Counted from the first letter of the stretch, positions 16,782-26,443 are shown. The stretch is 47,096 nt of DNA from Bifidobacterium apri (GCF_009299485.1 NZ_WBSO01000016.1:1-47096); one strand, 5' to 3'. A program made the numbers and translations. The notes: generated from the sequence alone by a model not told the origin.

Positions 16782-17236
16782 CTGTTATCTCCTGCTTGGC
16801 GCTAGTGGATACACGAGAGAGTAAAAGTTCCGCAGATGTACGACTATCGACACTTGTGCTACGAACATGTAAACTCAGACTTGAAAACTTGATATTTTCA
16901 CCGTTCCGCAACCGTTTGCCGCCGTATTTTTTTCTGCCGTTGTGTCCATATGCCGGAATTTTCACTTTATTGCGGAATGGGGTTGAGGCACTATGAGTGC
17001 AGTAGGCAGCTAACATAAACCGTTCGGATTCTCCGAACGATACGGGTCAACAGTTCCTGACGGACTTCACCATCGTGTCATAGCAACGAAATCCCCCGAT
17101 TGCGACATCGGTCTATCGTGAACCCTGAAAGGCCTTCCAAATACAACAAACCGCATTTCCGCGCTTTCCGCCACCGTGCGCGACAAAACACCCGTGATGT
17201 CAAAGCAGGAGTGCACACATACGTAAGGAGCCTATC
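16782..17236. promoter_or_regulatory. Divergent promoter region with 8-bp inverted repeat
   Basis: 455 bases between the minus-strand aminotransferase block and the plus-strand binding protein. No gene seen. At 17021-17039 CGTTCGGA-TTC-TCCGAACG is a perfect inverted repeat without a T tail, so it suits an operator better than a terminator. Promoters for both directions should lie here, but no convincing -35/-10 pair stood out. Confidence 0.5.
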
Positions 17237-18505
17237 ATGCGATCAACGCACCGAATCACAACCCGAGTAATCACAGCAATGCTCTGCACCGCCGCACTAG
17301 CCGCGACATGCGGACTGGCCGCCTGCGGGTCGAGCCAAACATCGTCATCAGGGGCCAGCACCTCGAAACGAACGGATTTCGTTCTCGGCGGTTTATTCCC
17401 CGAGACCGGTTCCTTGAGCTATGTAGCACCGGCGCAGATGGCAGCGTTCAAACTTGCCGCCCAGGACATCAATGCCGCCGGCGGCGTACTCGGGAAGTCC
17501 ATCACAACGACTATCGCAGACGTCAGTGACGCCGACCACGCCGACCAGAACACCGCCGGCTTACAGTCAGTACTGTCCAAGAACCCCAGTGTTATCGTGG
17601 GCAATCCCTCCAGCGGTGTCGTGAAGAACACATATCACGAGGCCGAAGGATCGAAGGTCGTAATGATCTCCAATGGAGCCACAGCGGCATCGCTATCGGG
17701 AATCAGCGATTACTTCTATAGAACCGTCCCGCCGGACACCGTCCAGGGCGCCGTGCTTGCCGATACCATCGCCCAAGACGGCGTGCAGAAGCTGGCCATC
17801 GCATGTTTCAACGACGAAGCGGGCAACGGCATCCGCGATGTCGTCGTCAAGCACCTGCAATCAGCTGGCGTGGATATTGTCTATGGCGAGAAGGAGTCAT
17901 TCGATCCCACAGAGAAGAATTTCTCATCATTGGCGTCTTCCATCAAGGCGTCAAATCCTGATGCAGTCCTGGTCATCACCTTTGACCAAACAGTTCCACT
18001 GATCAAAAGCCTGTCTTCTGTCGGAGTAAACACCAAGCATCTGTATTTCTTCGACGGCAACATGTCCGATTATTCGAAGACACTCGACGCCGGCATGCTT
18101 GAAGGAGACAAAGGTACGGTTCCGGGAGCCATCGCGACCGCTGAATTCCGCAAACGCCTCAAGACCATCGACTCTTCATTGACAACATATACCTTCAGCG
18201 CAGAAACCTATGATGCGGTGGTACTCGCCGCGCTTGCCGCGCAGAAGGGCGGAAGTACAGACAGCGGAACAGTCAAGGACAATCTCGCTTCAGTATCCGG
18301 CACGGATGGCGGCACCAAGTGCACAAGTTACCGAGCGTGCATCACCGCATTGAAAAACGGAAAGGATATCACTTACTCAGGGCTCGCAGGAATTGGACCA
18401 TTCAATACGAAACACGACCCAAGTTCGGCAAGCATCGGAGTATTCACCTACGATGCATCCAATCTGCCACAATTCGACCACTCCCAGACCGGCAAGGTAA
18501 GTTGA
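17237..18505 (+). CDS. Branched-chain amino-acid-type (LivK-like) substrate-binding lipoprotein
   Basis: 422 residues, ATG with AAGGAG upstream. The signal peptide ends in a lipobox LAAC with C30 as the lipidated Cys, followed by a Ser-rich linker. The mature part is a periplasmic-binding fold type I domain (Peripla_BP_6): GGLFPETGSLS, AAQDINAAGG and the usual alternating strands and helices. LivK homologues feed leucine, isoleucine, valine or other compounds to LivHMGF. No Liv permease or ATPase gene is in the window, so it is an orphan receptor here. Its partner may be encoded elsewhere. It stands alone between two minus-strand units and ends in its own terminator. Confidence 0.9.
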   Translation: MRSTHRITTRVITAMLCTAALAATCGLAACGSSQTSSSGASTSKRTDFVLGGLFPETGSLSYVAPAQMAAFKLAAQDINAAGGVLGKSITTTIADVSDADHADQNTAGLQSVLSKNPSVIVGNPSSGVVKNTYHEAEGSKVVMISNGATAASLSGISDYFYRTVPPDTVQGAVLADTIAQDGVQKLAIACFNDEAGNGIRDVVVKHLQSAGVDIVYGEKESFDPTEKNFSSLASSIKASNPDAVLVITFDQTVPLIKSLSSVGVNTKHLYFFDGNMSDYSKTLDAGMLEGDKGTVPGAIATAEFRKRLKTIDSSLTTYTFSAETYDAVVLAALAAQKGGSTDSGTVKDNLASVSGTDGGTKCTSYRACITALKNGKDITYSGLAGIGPFNTKHDPSSASIGVFTYDASNLPQFDHSQTGKVS

Positions 18506-18535
18506 GCTCCAACCAACAACATGACCAACACTCGC

Positions 18536-18570
18536 GGCAGGGCAGGATGGCATTGCCAACCCGCCCTGTC
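18536..18570 (+). terminator. Terminator of the LivK-like gene
   Basis: Arms 18536-18551 and 18555-18570 pair over 16 positions with three mismatches or wobbles around a 3-base loop, 31 bases after the stop at 18505. A short TTC tail follows. It lies between convergent genes and may act both ways. Confidence 0.6.
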
Positions 18571-18596
18571 TTCATGCCATATTGCAGGGACCGCGA

Positions 18597-19538
18597 CTAC
18601 CCCATCGCCGCTTCGTCTTCGTTCGTTCCTGTATCATCATCAAGCACTTCAGAAGCATATTGCTCAATCGCCGTCGCCACGGTATGAATGGATTGCACCA
18701 TCTGTTGCGAAGCCCTTGTCACGATGAACATACGTCTTCTGTGAGCCCGTTCAAGAGGAACTGCGGCGATTCCTCCATGCCTGTCAATCGCCAAGGTGGG
18801 CAAAGCACATACCATGCCACACGTAGCCACCGCACACTGCATTGCGGAATAGGAAGTAAACAAACCGCCTACTTTGGGGGAAAAGCCCGCTGCCTTGCAC
18901 AGACTCTCAACATATCCGGGAAGGTATGCCCCGCCACTCTCCATTGCCCAGACTTCCTCGGACAGATCTTCCACATTCACCACGGTACGTCCGGCAAGCC
19001 GGTGCTCGCAAGGCATCAGAATCCTCAGATCATCAACACCCAGTTCATGAATCATTCGGTCATACCTACGCAGGTTGCCGCCCAATCCCAAATATGCGAC
19101 AACAGCGATGTCAATCTGATGCGAGTCCAAAGCGGGAAGGCTCTCGCTGGGCTCCATCTCCTGCACGAGGATACGAAGATTCGGGTAGCCGGATTGCATC
19201 ACGGCAACAGACGGGAGCACAATACGTTCCAGTGCGCTAGAGAACGCAGCAATACGTACTGTCCCAGCGATTTCCCCGTTCGTCTTGCCGAGCGAATTGC
19301 CGATGTATTCCAGCTGCCCCAGAACAGGCCTTATCCTCGCCGCAAGATCATGTCCGGCTGCAGTGAGACGGACTTGCCTACCGGCACGCTCGAACAGCAC
19401 GGTCCCCGTCTCGTGTTCCAGGGCATTCAATTGCTGCGAAACCGTGGACTTACTAACATTCATGATCTTCGAGACTTGTTGCATGGTACCCAGCACCTCG
19501 AATTGCATGAGTAGCTGCAAACGCCAGACATTCAGCAT
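18597..19538 (-). CDS. LysR-family transcriptional regulator, DgdR-like by position
   Basis: 313 residues from the ATG at 19538, chosen because GGAGG lies just upstream; the open frame continues to 19601 without a site. N-terminal winged HTH (about 3-60, core QQVSKIMNVSKSTVSQQL) and a LysR effector-binding domain (about 90-290). It is divergent from the dialkylglycine-decarboxylase-like gene, with 202 bases between them. In Burkholderia the LysR repressor DgdR is likewise divergent from dgdA and responds to 2-methylalanine. The same role here is inferred from position, not from effector-site residues. Confidence 0.9.
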   Translation of the reverse strand: MLNVWRLQLLMQFEVLGTMQQVSKIMNVSKSTVSQQLNALEHETGTVLFERAGRQVRLTAAGHDLAARIRPVLGQLEYIGNSLGKTNGEIAGTVRIAAFSSALERIVLPSVAVMQSGYPNLRILVQEMEPSESLPALDSHQIDIAVVAYLGLGGNLRRYDRMIHELGVDDLRILMPCEHRLAGRTVVNVEDLSEEVWAMESGGAYLPGYVESLCKAAGFSPKVGGLFTSYSAMQCAVATCGMVCALPTLAIDRHGGIAAVPLERAHRRRMFIVTRASQQMVQSIHTVATAIEQYASEVLDDDTGTNEDEAAMG

Positions 19539-19636
19539 GCATCCTCCTTCCGCCGGCCGAACCGACGATGAATGCATTGTATGGCAAGTCTGTTGCATCA
19601 ACCCGTACCGTCAATACCTCTTCGTTCGTATTTTCT

Positions 19637-21075
<1,439 letters not shown>

Positions 21076-21117
21076 TGCTTAGCAACGCGATGCACCATTC
21101 CAGCCAAGAGGTTAAGC

Positions 21118-21792
21118 ATGACGATGGATTCCCTAGAAACCAAGACTGATACAGCAACAAGGTATTGCAGCAAACAGCGTCACAGTCATAGTAGTATCAG
21201 CATCATTGTTCTTGCTAGCACCATCGTCATGCTCGTCTTGCCGTGCACGAGAACCCACACAGCGTCACAGACTGCAAGAGAAGAAATCCAAGCCATACGG
21301 GATTACGACCCGTCAGTCACGTCCGACGCCCAGGTTGCGTTCACATACTCCGGACTGCACGCGGTATGGCTTCACCGGCTTGCCCACAGACTATGGATAC
21401 ATAACCATAAGTTCTGTGCACAGATAATTTCCCAGCTTGCCAGAATTCTCACCGGCGTTGAAATCCATCCTGGAGCGAGAATCGGGAAAAGACTTATCAT
21501 CGACCATGGTACCGGCACGGTGATTGGTGAAACCGCCGTAATCGGCGATGATGTAGTCATCTACCAAGGTGTGACATTGGGAAGCGTTGATAATCACGGA
21601 ATGCTACGGCACCCGCACATTGGCAATCGCGTATTGATCGGGGCAGGTGCCGCGATACTCGGACATGTCCGCGTGGGCGACGATGCCCGTATCGGCGCGC
21701 ATGCCGTCGTGCTCGATGACGTCCCATGCCACGCGACGGCGGTGGGAGTGCCCGCGCGCATCGTCGGCAAAGGGAATACGGGCCATCGGTGA
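21118..21792 (+). CDS. cysE: Serine O-acetyltransferase
   Basis: 224 residues as drawn. The left-handed beta-helix domain (about 113-215) has hexapeptide repeats, the catalytic-site block [12 protein letters not shown] with H130, and [12 protein letters not shown]. It acetylates serine with acetyl-CoA to O-acetylserine for cysteine synthesis. Family members of the short type normally begin near T52[10 protein letters not shown]. The first 50 residues here are extra and include a hydrophobic run (about 27-43), so the true start may be further in, though no better ribosome binding site was found and the ATG at 21118 has a modest AAGAGG. It follows the decarboxylase-like gene by 42 bases and is probably in the same operon. 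Confidence 0.88.
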   Translation: MTMDSLETKTDTATRYCSKQRHSHSSISIIVLASTIVMLVLPCTRTHTASQTAREEIQAIRDYDPSVTSDAQVAFTYSGLHAVWLHRLAHRLWIHNHKFCAQIISQLARILTGVEIHPGARIGKRLIIDHGTGTVIGETAVIGDDVVIYQGVTLGSVDNHGMLRHPHIGNRVLIGAGAAILGHVRVGDDARIGAHAVVLDDVPCHATAVGVPARIVGKGNTGHR

Positions 21793-21870
21793 CATTCAGC
21801 CGGGAACCGGCACCACTAGGGGTGCAACTGCTGAATACCGTCGTCGTCCATGGTCCCCTCCGATAAGAAA

Positions 21871-21914
21871 AATGCCACCCTAGTGTGCTTCAGTGAGAGG
21901 CATTGGTGGCTTTT
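21871..21914 (+). terminator. Possible terminator after cysE
   Basis: GCCACC (21874-21879) can pair with GGTGGC (21905-21910), directly followed by TTTT. An alternative pairing AATGCC/GGCATT (21871-21876 with 21899-21904) excludes it. The loop is long (25 bases), so this is a weak call. Confidence 0.35.
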
Positions 21915-22132
21915 AACATAAATAAAGACTAATCGGTCAAACACCATCGCGTCAAAAGAATACACTCCGTACATGTAGTAGTCTCGACACCATTGAACCA
22001 CTAGATACATGCGTCGTCATCAAGGTCACCCATGGTACAGGCGGCGGCCATGCGCGGCCCAGCCCGTGCGGATCGACTGCATGCCCGGTTGAGGCGCACC
22101 ATGCCTGGTGACATGACGGGTTCCACAGGAGC

Positions 22133-22260
22133 CTGTCGAACGAACAGCTCGCGAGCATCAGAACGGTGACCGGGACGGGGGCCGCTGGATCACGGACTGC
22201 GCCGACAGATCCACGCAGGGGTGTAAGGGTTGTGCCGACCTGTTCCATGTCATCGAATGA
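22133..22260 (+). pseudogene. Frameshifted fragment of an ISL3-family transposase
   Basis: Two overlapping reading frames join into a transposase-like stretch: one gives LSNEQLASIRTVTG, and the next frame continues with GGRWITDCADRST, then CADLFHVIE before a TGA (22258-22260). The pattern 'TVTxDGxxWI..C......C.D.FHV.EW' is that of the DDE domain of ISL3 transposases as I know it. The TGA stands where that family has a Trp. Only about 40 residues remain, and no element ends are identified. The call is by eye and needs a search. Confidence 0.5.
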
Positions 22261-22339
22261 GGCATATAGGAGTCAAAGAACGGAGCCTAAAGCACCACGT
22301 TGTTCCTATACGCCGCAATAACTTTAGTTCCTATATGCC
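22261..22339. repeat. Three copies of a 12-bp motif in mixed orientation
   Basis: TTCCTATACGCC at 22303-22314 and TTCCTATATGCC at 22328-22339 are direct repeats 25 bases apart. GGCATATAGGA at 22261-22271 is the inverted form. They lie between the transposase fragment and the tRNA-Asn terminator and could be operator-like sites or the worn end of a mobile element. Confidence 0.55.
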
Positions 22340-22371
22340 GCCACGGAAGGTGCATGAGGGTGATACGGAAA

Positions 22372-22395
22372 CAGCCCCCGGTGACCCGGGGGCTG
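22372..22395 (-). terminator. Terminator of tRNA-Asn
   Basis: Perfect 10-bp stem CAGCCCCCGG / CCGGGGGCTG with a 4-base loop, seven bases beyond the tRNA 3' end on the minus strand and followed there by TTTCC. Confidence 0.85.
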
Positions 22396-22401
22396 ATGGA
22401 G

Positions 22402-22474
<73 letters not shown>

Positions 22475-22637
22475 ATATCTGCTTTCGCTTTGTCCGTGGG
22501 ATTAACTCCCGCGCACAATTGATATATATTACACGCAGCGAGCAGATACGCAAATCGAGCGAGCATTCGGCGTGTCGCCCGTGGTTTCAACGAAAATCGC
22601 ATCCGGTGCATCAATCGCAACGATTCGACATCATGAA

Positions 22638-22686
22638 ATAAACCCGCTTGCGGTGTGACATCCAATCGCACCGTAGGCGGGTTTAT
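22638..22686 (-). terminator. Terminator of the leuS-to-tsaD transcript
   Basis: Two-part stem: ATAAACCCGC (22638-22647) with GCGGGTTTAT (22677-22686), and inside it CGGTG with CACCG. It lies about 315 bases beyond the tsaD stop and before tRNA-Asn. In minus-strand RNA the stem runs into GGGTTTATTTC. Confidence 0.7.
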
Positions 22687-22721
22687 CTGCAAATCAATCG
22701 GATGAATCCAATGCCTGTCCT

Positions 22722-22884
22722 TGTGAGGTCCCACTCACACAACGGCCCATCCGACGGCCGTAATCACCCATTTGGCCAATCCATGCACCACCATGTGAGG
22801 ATTCACTCACATAACAGCGGATATTTCAATCAGAATTAGCCCCATGACCGGTCAAGACACAATCCATGTGAGGATTGGCTCACA
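22722..22884. repeat. Array of three 18-bp palindromes spaced 72-73 bp
   Basis: TGTGAG-N6-CTCACA at 22722-22739, 22794-22811 and 22867-22884. The six-base arms are identical in all three and the second and third copies also share GATT after the left arm. The DNA between copies is unrelated. A looser partial copy (TGTGAG...TTCACACA, 22978-23006) overlaps the tsaD end. They could be protein-binding sites or small RNA hairpins in the tsaD 3' region. Confidence 0.7.
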
Positions 22885-22903
22885 CAGAGCCCCGCTGCAC
22901 AAA

Positions 22904-22936
22904 CAGAACAAGCAGAACAAGCAGAACAAGCAGAAG
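22904..22936. repeat. 9-bp tandem repeat (CAGAACAAG), 3.6 copies
   Basis: Full copies at 22904, 22913 and 22922 are followed by a partial one. It is a simple slippage-type repeat in non-coding DNA beyond the tsaD end. Confidence 0.8.
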
Positions 22937-22999
22937 TCAGTCTCCCAAGCCAATTCCCCGAGCCAAGCCCCCACAATTGTGAGAGTTGCGAGAATCCGT

Positions 23000-24043
23000 T
23001 CACACACTAATCGTCGTCAGCGGCATGGCCGAGTCGATCGGGAAATCCGGGTCGGACGGCTTGACTCCAGCCTCGACCAGATTCACACCAAGCATCGCGA
23101 CCATCGCCCCGTTGTCTGTGCACAGCTTGATCTGCGGGATACGAACCTCCACCCCGCAACGCTCTCCTTCTTCAAGCAGCTTGGCTCGCAACTGGGAGTT
23201 CGCCGAAAAACCACCGCCGACGATCAACGTCTTCGACCCATATTGTTCGCAGCCGTGCATCGCCTTGCGGGCCAACACGCTCGCCACGGAATCCGCCAAC
23301 GACGCACACACGTCATCCACCGGGATGGCTCGTCCTTCGGCCTGCTGCTCCTCGATCCACCGGGCGACAGCGGTTTTCACACCGGAGAAGCTGAAATCGT
23401 ACGGATGCTCCCGTCCGGCCTTACCCTGCGTCAACCCTTGGGGCACGCGGATGGCATGCGGATTGCCCTGCTGCGCGTGCCGGTCGATATGCGGGCCACC
23501 CGGATACGGGAATCCCAACAGGCGGGCGACCTTGTCGAAGCACTCCCCCGCCGCATCATCGAGCGTGGTGCCAACGACATCAATATGCCGCGCGACATCC
23601 TCGACATGCAGCAGTGACGTATGCCCGCCGGAAACAATCAGCGCGAGCGTGTCCGGCGGAAATGCGCCGAATTGCAGCTGCGTAACCGCAATATGCCCGA
23701 TGACATGATTGATACCGTAAATCGGTTTGTGCGCAGCCCACGCAAGCGCTTTGGCCCCGGAAACCCCGACGGCGAGGCATCCGGCGAGGCCTGGACCTGC
23801 GGACACGGCAATAGCGTCGACGTCGGAAAGCTCAAGCCCGGCATCCGCGAGCGCCTGTTGGACGCACGGGACGAAGGCTTCGGCATGAGCGCGTGAGGCG
23901 ATTTCGGGGATGACTCCGCCGTAGCGCGCATGCTCGTTCATGGATGAGGAGACGACGTTGGAAAGCAGAGTGTTGCCCTGAACGATGGCTGCGGCGGTTT
24001 CGTCGCAGGTGGATTCAATGCCGAGAATGGTTGGCTGGTTCAT
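23000..24043 (-). CDS. tsaD: tRNA N6-adenosine threonylcarbamoyltransferase TsaD
   Basis: 347 residues from the ATG at 24043 (AAAGGAA upstream); the frame extends to 24130 but the family starts at MNQPTILGIESTCDE. ASKHA-fold Kae1/Qri7 family. Metal-binding H113 and H117 (INHVIGH), SGGHTSL at 138-144, and the C-terminal GGGFSANSQLR and CTDNGAMVA blocks. It transfers the threonylcarbamoyl group to A37 of ANN-decoding tRNAs, acting with TsaB and TsaE, both encoded in the same run of genes. It is essential in most bacteria. Last gene of the leuS-to-tsaD block. Confidence 0.97.
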   Translation of the reverse strand: MNQPTILGIESTCDETAAAIVQGNTLLSNVVSSSMNEHARYGGVIPEIASRAHAEAFVPCVQQALADAGLELSDVDAIAVSAGPGLAGCLAVGVSGAKALAWAAHKPIYGINHVIGHIAVTQLQFGAFPPDTLALIVSGGHTSLLHVEDVARHIDVVGTTLDDAAGECFDKVARLLGFPYPGGPHIDRHAQQGNPHAIRVPQGLTQGKAGREHPYDFSFSGVKTAVARWIEEQQAEGRAIPVDDVCASLADSVASVLARKAMHGCEQYGSKTLIVGGGFSANSQLRAKLLEEGERCGVEVRIPQIKLCTDNGAMVAMLGVNLVEAGVKPSDPDFPIDSAMPLTTISV

Positions 24044-24136
24044 GGTTGATTCCTTTGGATGCTGATCATATGCGTTGCGCTGCGTGCCGTTCACGCTTGC
24101 TGTTTTTCGTGCTGTTCGTATGTTTCTCAAGGCGTC

Positions 24137-24691
24137 TCACGGATCATGCCGCATGCCGCCCGTCGCATCATCACTGGAAAGCGCAAATCCGGCGATATGC
24201 GGCGTCAAATCGAGCGCCATAGTGTAGGCGTCGACGTTGTCCGGCTGATAGTAGTGTTTGCGCCTGCCGAGCGTGGTGAACCCTTGATGCCGGTACAGCG
24301 CCAGTGCGGGTTCATTGTCGACGCGCACTTCGAGCAGGATGCGACGGGCACCTTGTGTTCGCGCGCGGCCGATCAGCCCGCCCATCAGCCGTGTGGCGAT
24401 GCCCTGGCCTTGGTATGGGCGGGCGACGCCTATGGTCATGATTTCAGCGTCATCACCGTCGTACCAGTAGCCGGCATATCCGCGGATGGGCAGGGTTCCG
24501 GGCTGTGCCGCCGTCGAATGGTCGATGTCGGAATCAGAAACGATATCAATTAGATACGTGCGCGCGGGTGCGTCGAGTTCTTGGCGAATCATGGTGCTTG
24601 TCCACGATCCGCGCCCGAACAGGTCGCGTTCGAGCCCGGCGAGCGTGGCGATCAGCGGTTCGCGTTCGAGTGTGGTGTAGTCGACAATCAT
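24137..24691 (-). CDS. rimI: Ribosomal-protein-alanine N-acetyltransferase RimI-like
   Basis: 184 residues. GNAT fold with the acetyl-CoA site RPYQGQGIATRL (91-102), then EVRVDNEPALALYRHQGF (121-138). Longer than E. coli RimI (148), mainly through an insert near residues 50-70. Family enzymes acetylate the N-terminus of S18, and sometimes other proteins. It sits between tsaB and tsaD, an order common in Gram-positive bacteria. The ATG at 24691 has no strong ribosome binding site. Confidence 0.9.
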   Translation of the reverse strand: MIVDYTTLEREPLIATLAGLERDLFGRGSWTSTMIRQELDAPARTYLIDIVSDSDIDHSTAAQPGTLPIRGYAGYWYDGDDAEIMTIGVARPYQGQGIATRLMGGLIGRARTQGARRILLEVRVDNEPALALYRHQGFTTLGRRKHYYQPDNVDAYTMALDLTPHIAGFALSSDDATGGMRHDP

Positions 24692-24734
24692 GGCTGTCGG
24701 TCCGTATGTCTTGTGTTCCGGTTCAGCTACGTGG

Positions 24735-25616
24735 TCAACGGATGTCGGCTGCGGTTGCGGCGCCGTGGTTGAGCACGTGTTTGAGCGGATTGGGGATGGA
24801 CACGTCGGGCCGGCGCAGATACAGGGGTTCTGCGCTTGCCGGGGTCGCTCCCGCGCTGAGCTGGGTCATGGCCAGTTCAGCGAAGGCCCGCAATCCTGGT
24901 TCGCCTTGTTCCGGCAGGGATGCATCGAGGACGGTACCCGGGTGTTTAAGCTGATTCCAAGCTTGGCTGTAGCGTTGGGCACCATGTCCGATGACGTCGA
25001 CGATGATGTCAATCTGTCTGCCGCGCCCGTCGGCCTCTCGCAGCTGTTGGACGACGGCGTTCACCCGTTGCACGATATTGTCCGGGTAGTCGATATCCAT
25101 GCCGATCAACGTGGCGATACGACCGCGTTCTTCCACGGGTTGCGAGGTGCGCAACGCGTCGAGGTAGGCTTGCGCATCGACGAGCTGGAAGTACAGTTGG
25201 CGGCGCCTGGCATCGTTGACGGCAAGAATGAGCCTGTGCGGCCCATCCGGATCGGGGTCGTCATCTTGCGCCTGTTCGCCGGTGATAGATGTGAGGCTGC
25301 CGTCTTCCTTGCGCAGGAGGCCGAGTAGCACCTGCGCGTCGAGAATGTTCTGCCCGATCAGCTGGGCACCGGTCGCAAAAGCGAGCGCCTTGGCGGTGAC
25401 GATTCCCGCCCTGAGCCCGGTAAACGGCCCCGGACCGGTGCCTACGATGATGCGGCTAATGTCCTGCGGCTGGATGTTCGCCTGCTCGCAGGCGCGGCTG
25501 ATATTGACTTGGAGGCGTTCGACATGGGTTCGCGAGTCGGTTTCGATGATGGGCTCGTGCCCGACGAGCCCCACCGTCGAACCATATGATGTGTCAATGA
25601 CCAGCGTATGCGTCAT
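24735..25616 (-). CDS. tsaB: TsaB, partner protein of TsaD
   Basis: 293 residues, ATG with AGGAGG upstream. ASKHA fold: VIDTSYGSTVGLV at the N-terminus, then GTGPGPFTGLRAGIVTAKALAFATG (about 56-80), the family's best-conserved block. TsaB scaffolds TsaD and TsaE in the t6A tRNA-modification complex and lacks TsaD's metal site. The central part (about 110-180) is acidic and longer than in E. coli. The rimI gene follows by 43 bases. Confidence 0.95.
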   Translation of the reverse strand: MTHTLVIDTSYGSTVGLVGHEPIIETDSRTHVERLQVNISRACEQANIQPQDISRIIVGTGPGPFTGLRAGIVTAKALAFATGAQLIGQNILDAQVLLGLLRKEDGSLTSITGEQAQDDDPDPDGPHRLILAVNDARRRQLYFQLVDAQAYLDALRTSQPVEERGRIATLIGMDIDYPDNIVQRVNAVVQQLREADGRGRQIDIIVDVIGHGAQRYSQAWNQLKHPGTVLDASLPEQGEPGLRAFAELAMTQLSAGATPASAEPLYLRRPDVSIPNPLKHVLNHGAATAADIR

Positions 25617-25721
25617 GGTGCCTCCTGCGTGTTTGCGGATCCTCAGTTACTTTACTCTTGTCGCGCGGGTGATGCTCGGGCGTTGAAGTTTGCAGCGCCC
25701 GGGCAAAAACGTGAACGGCGC

Positions 25722-26399
25722 TTACCGGAGGTCAGCTATGGCGTCAATCCGTCGCTGCCATGGTTTACCGATGGGAATGAGTTCGACGGTTCTGATGCCG
25801 TCGCTGGTCAGTTCCGGCGTGGCGCTTTCTGCTCCCCTGTCAGTGTGCGGGGCGGCTGGCAAGGGCCTGCCGATGTGGATGTCGAGCCGTTCGTCGGCGA
25901 GCGCGGCAGCCATTTGCTCGCCCCATTCCATGAGGATCACGGTGTTGTCGCTCGGGTTGTCGAGTTCTTCGTCAAGGCCGATGGATTCGAGCTCGTCAAG
26001 CAGCCGGTCCACGCTGTCTTGTCCCGGCGCGTACGCGTTTCCACCCAGCCGGTAGGCGTCGACATGGATGAGTGTTGCCGGCGTACCGTCTGCGAATTGG
26101 CCGTGCAGTTCGCGTGCGATGGTGAACGTGGGCGACACGACGGGCTCGTCGGCGTGCAGTCCGGCGCCGATACCTTGGGCGAGTGTGGTTTTCCCGGCTC
26201 CCAGCGGCCCGGACAGGAGCAGGACGTCACCGCCGTGCAGCATGCTGCCGATGCGGATGCCGAGCGCGCGCATCGCGTCGGCGGTGGGGACTTCGACGCT
26301 CAGCGTCGTGCCGGTCTCGCTGTGGGTTGTGTCGGTGTCGCCCACGTTGGTATGGGTTGTGCCAGCATCGCTGGTGTTTGGATTGATGGTGTGTGTCAT
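25722..26399 (-). CDS. tsaE: TsaE, ATPase of the t6A complex
   Basis: 225 residues from the ATG at 26399; the open frame runs further back but overlaps holA. Walker A GPLGAGKTT, the switch block VVSPTFTIAREL, HVDAYRL, and ILMEWGEQ (Walker B-like) are all present. TsaE drives the TsaB-TsaD cycle. The first 32 residues are an extra Thr/Asp/His-rich segment, probably disordered; the fold begins near LSVEVPTADAMRALG. The C-terminus is also longer than in the E. coli protein (153). Confidence 0.95.
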   Translation of the reverse strand: MTHTINPNTSDAGTTHTNVGDTDTTHSETGTTLSVEVPTADAMRALGIRIGSMLHGGDVLLLSGPLGAGKTTLAQGIGAGLHADEPVVSPTFTIARELHGQFADGTPATLIHVDAYRLGGNAYAPGQDSVDRLLDELESIGLDEELDNPSDNTVILMEWGEQMAAALADERLDIHIGRPLPAAPHTDRGAESATPELTSDGIRTVELIPIGKPWQRRIDAIADLR

Positions 26400-26443
26400 G
26401 GCGTGTTCTCGATGTCTGGTTGTTCGGTGTGTCCGGTTCTTGT

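Larger units (their letters stand above)
21915..22371. other. Intergenic stretch with transposase relic and small repeats
   Basis: About 460 bases without an intact gene. 22133-22260 holds the ISL3-like fragment and 22261-22339 a repeat cluster, both listed separately. Further left, around 22000-22110, one plus-strand frame (VVIKVTHGTGG) might be another scrap of the same transposase, but it is too decayed to assert. The GC-rich part 22020-22250 contrasts with the A+T-richer flanks. Confidence 0.5.
22475..22999. other. Intergenic region between tRNA-Asn and tsaD
   Basis: No coding sequence seen. It contains, from right to left on the minus strand, three spaced 18-bp palindromes, a short 9-bp tandem repeat, the tsaD-side terminator (all listed separately) and, in 22475-22637, the likely tRNA-Asn promoter zone, for which no clear -35/-10 pair was identified. 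Confidence 0.6.

Noticed and set aside
21952..22248. Minus-strand frame of 98 codons
   Set aside because: The plus strand of the same region shows the transposase relic; the minus frame has no protein-like character.
22722..22884. CRISPR array or CRP/Lac operator cluster
   Set aside because: Only three 18-bp copies with about 54-bp gaps and no cas genes. TGTGA...TCACA recalls CRP and lac sites, but the centre is 8 bases between TGTGA and TCACA, unlike CRP (6), and no matching regulator is known here.
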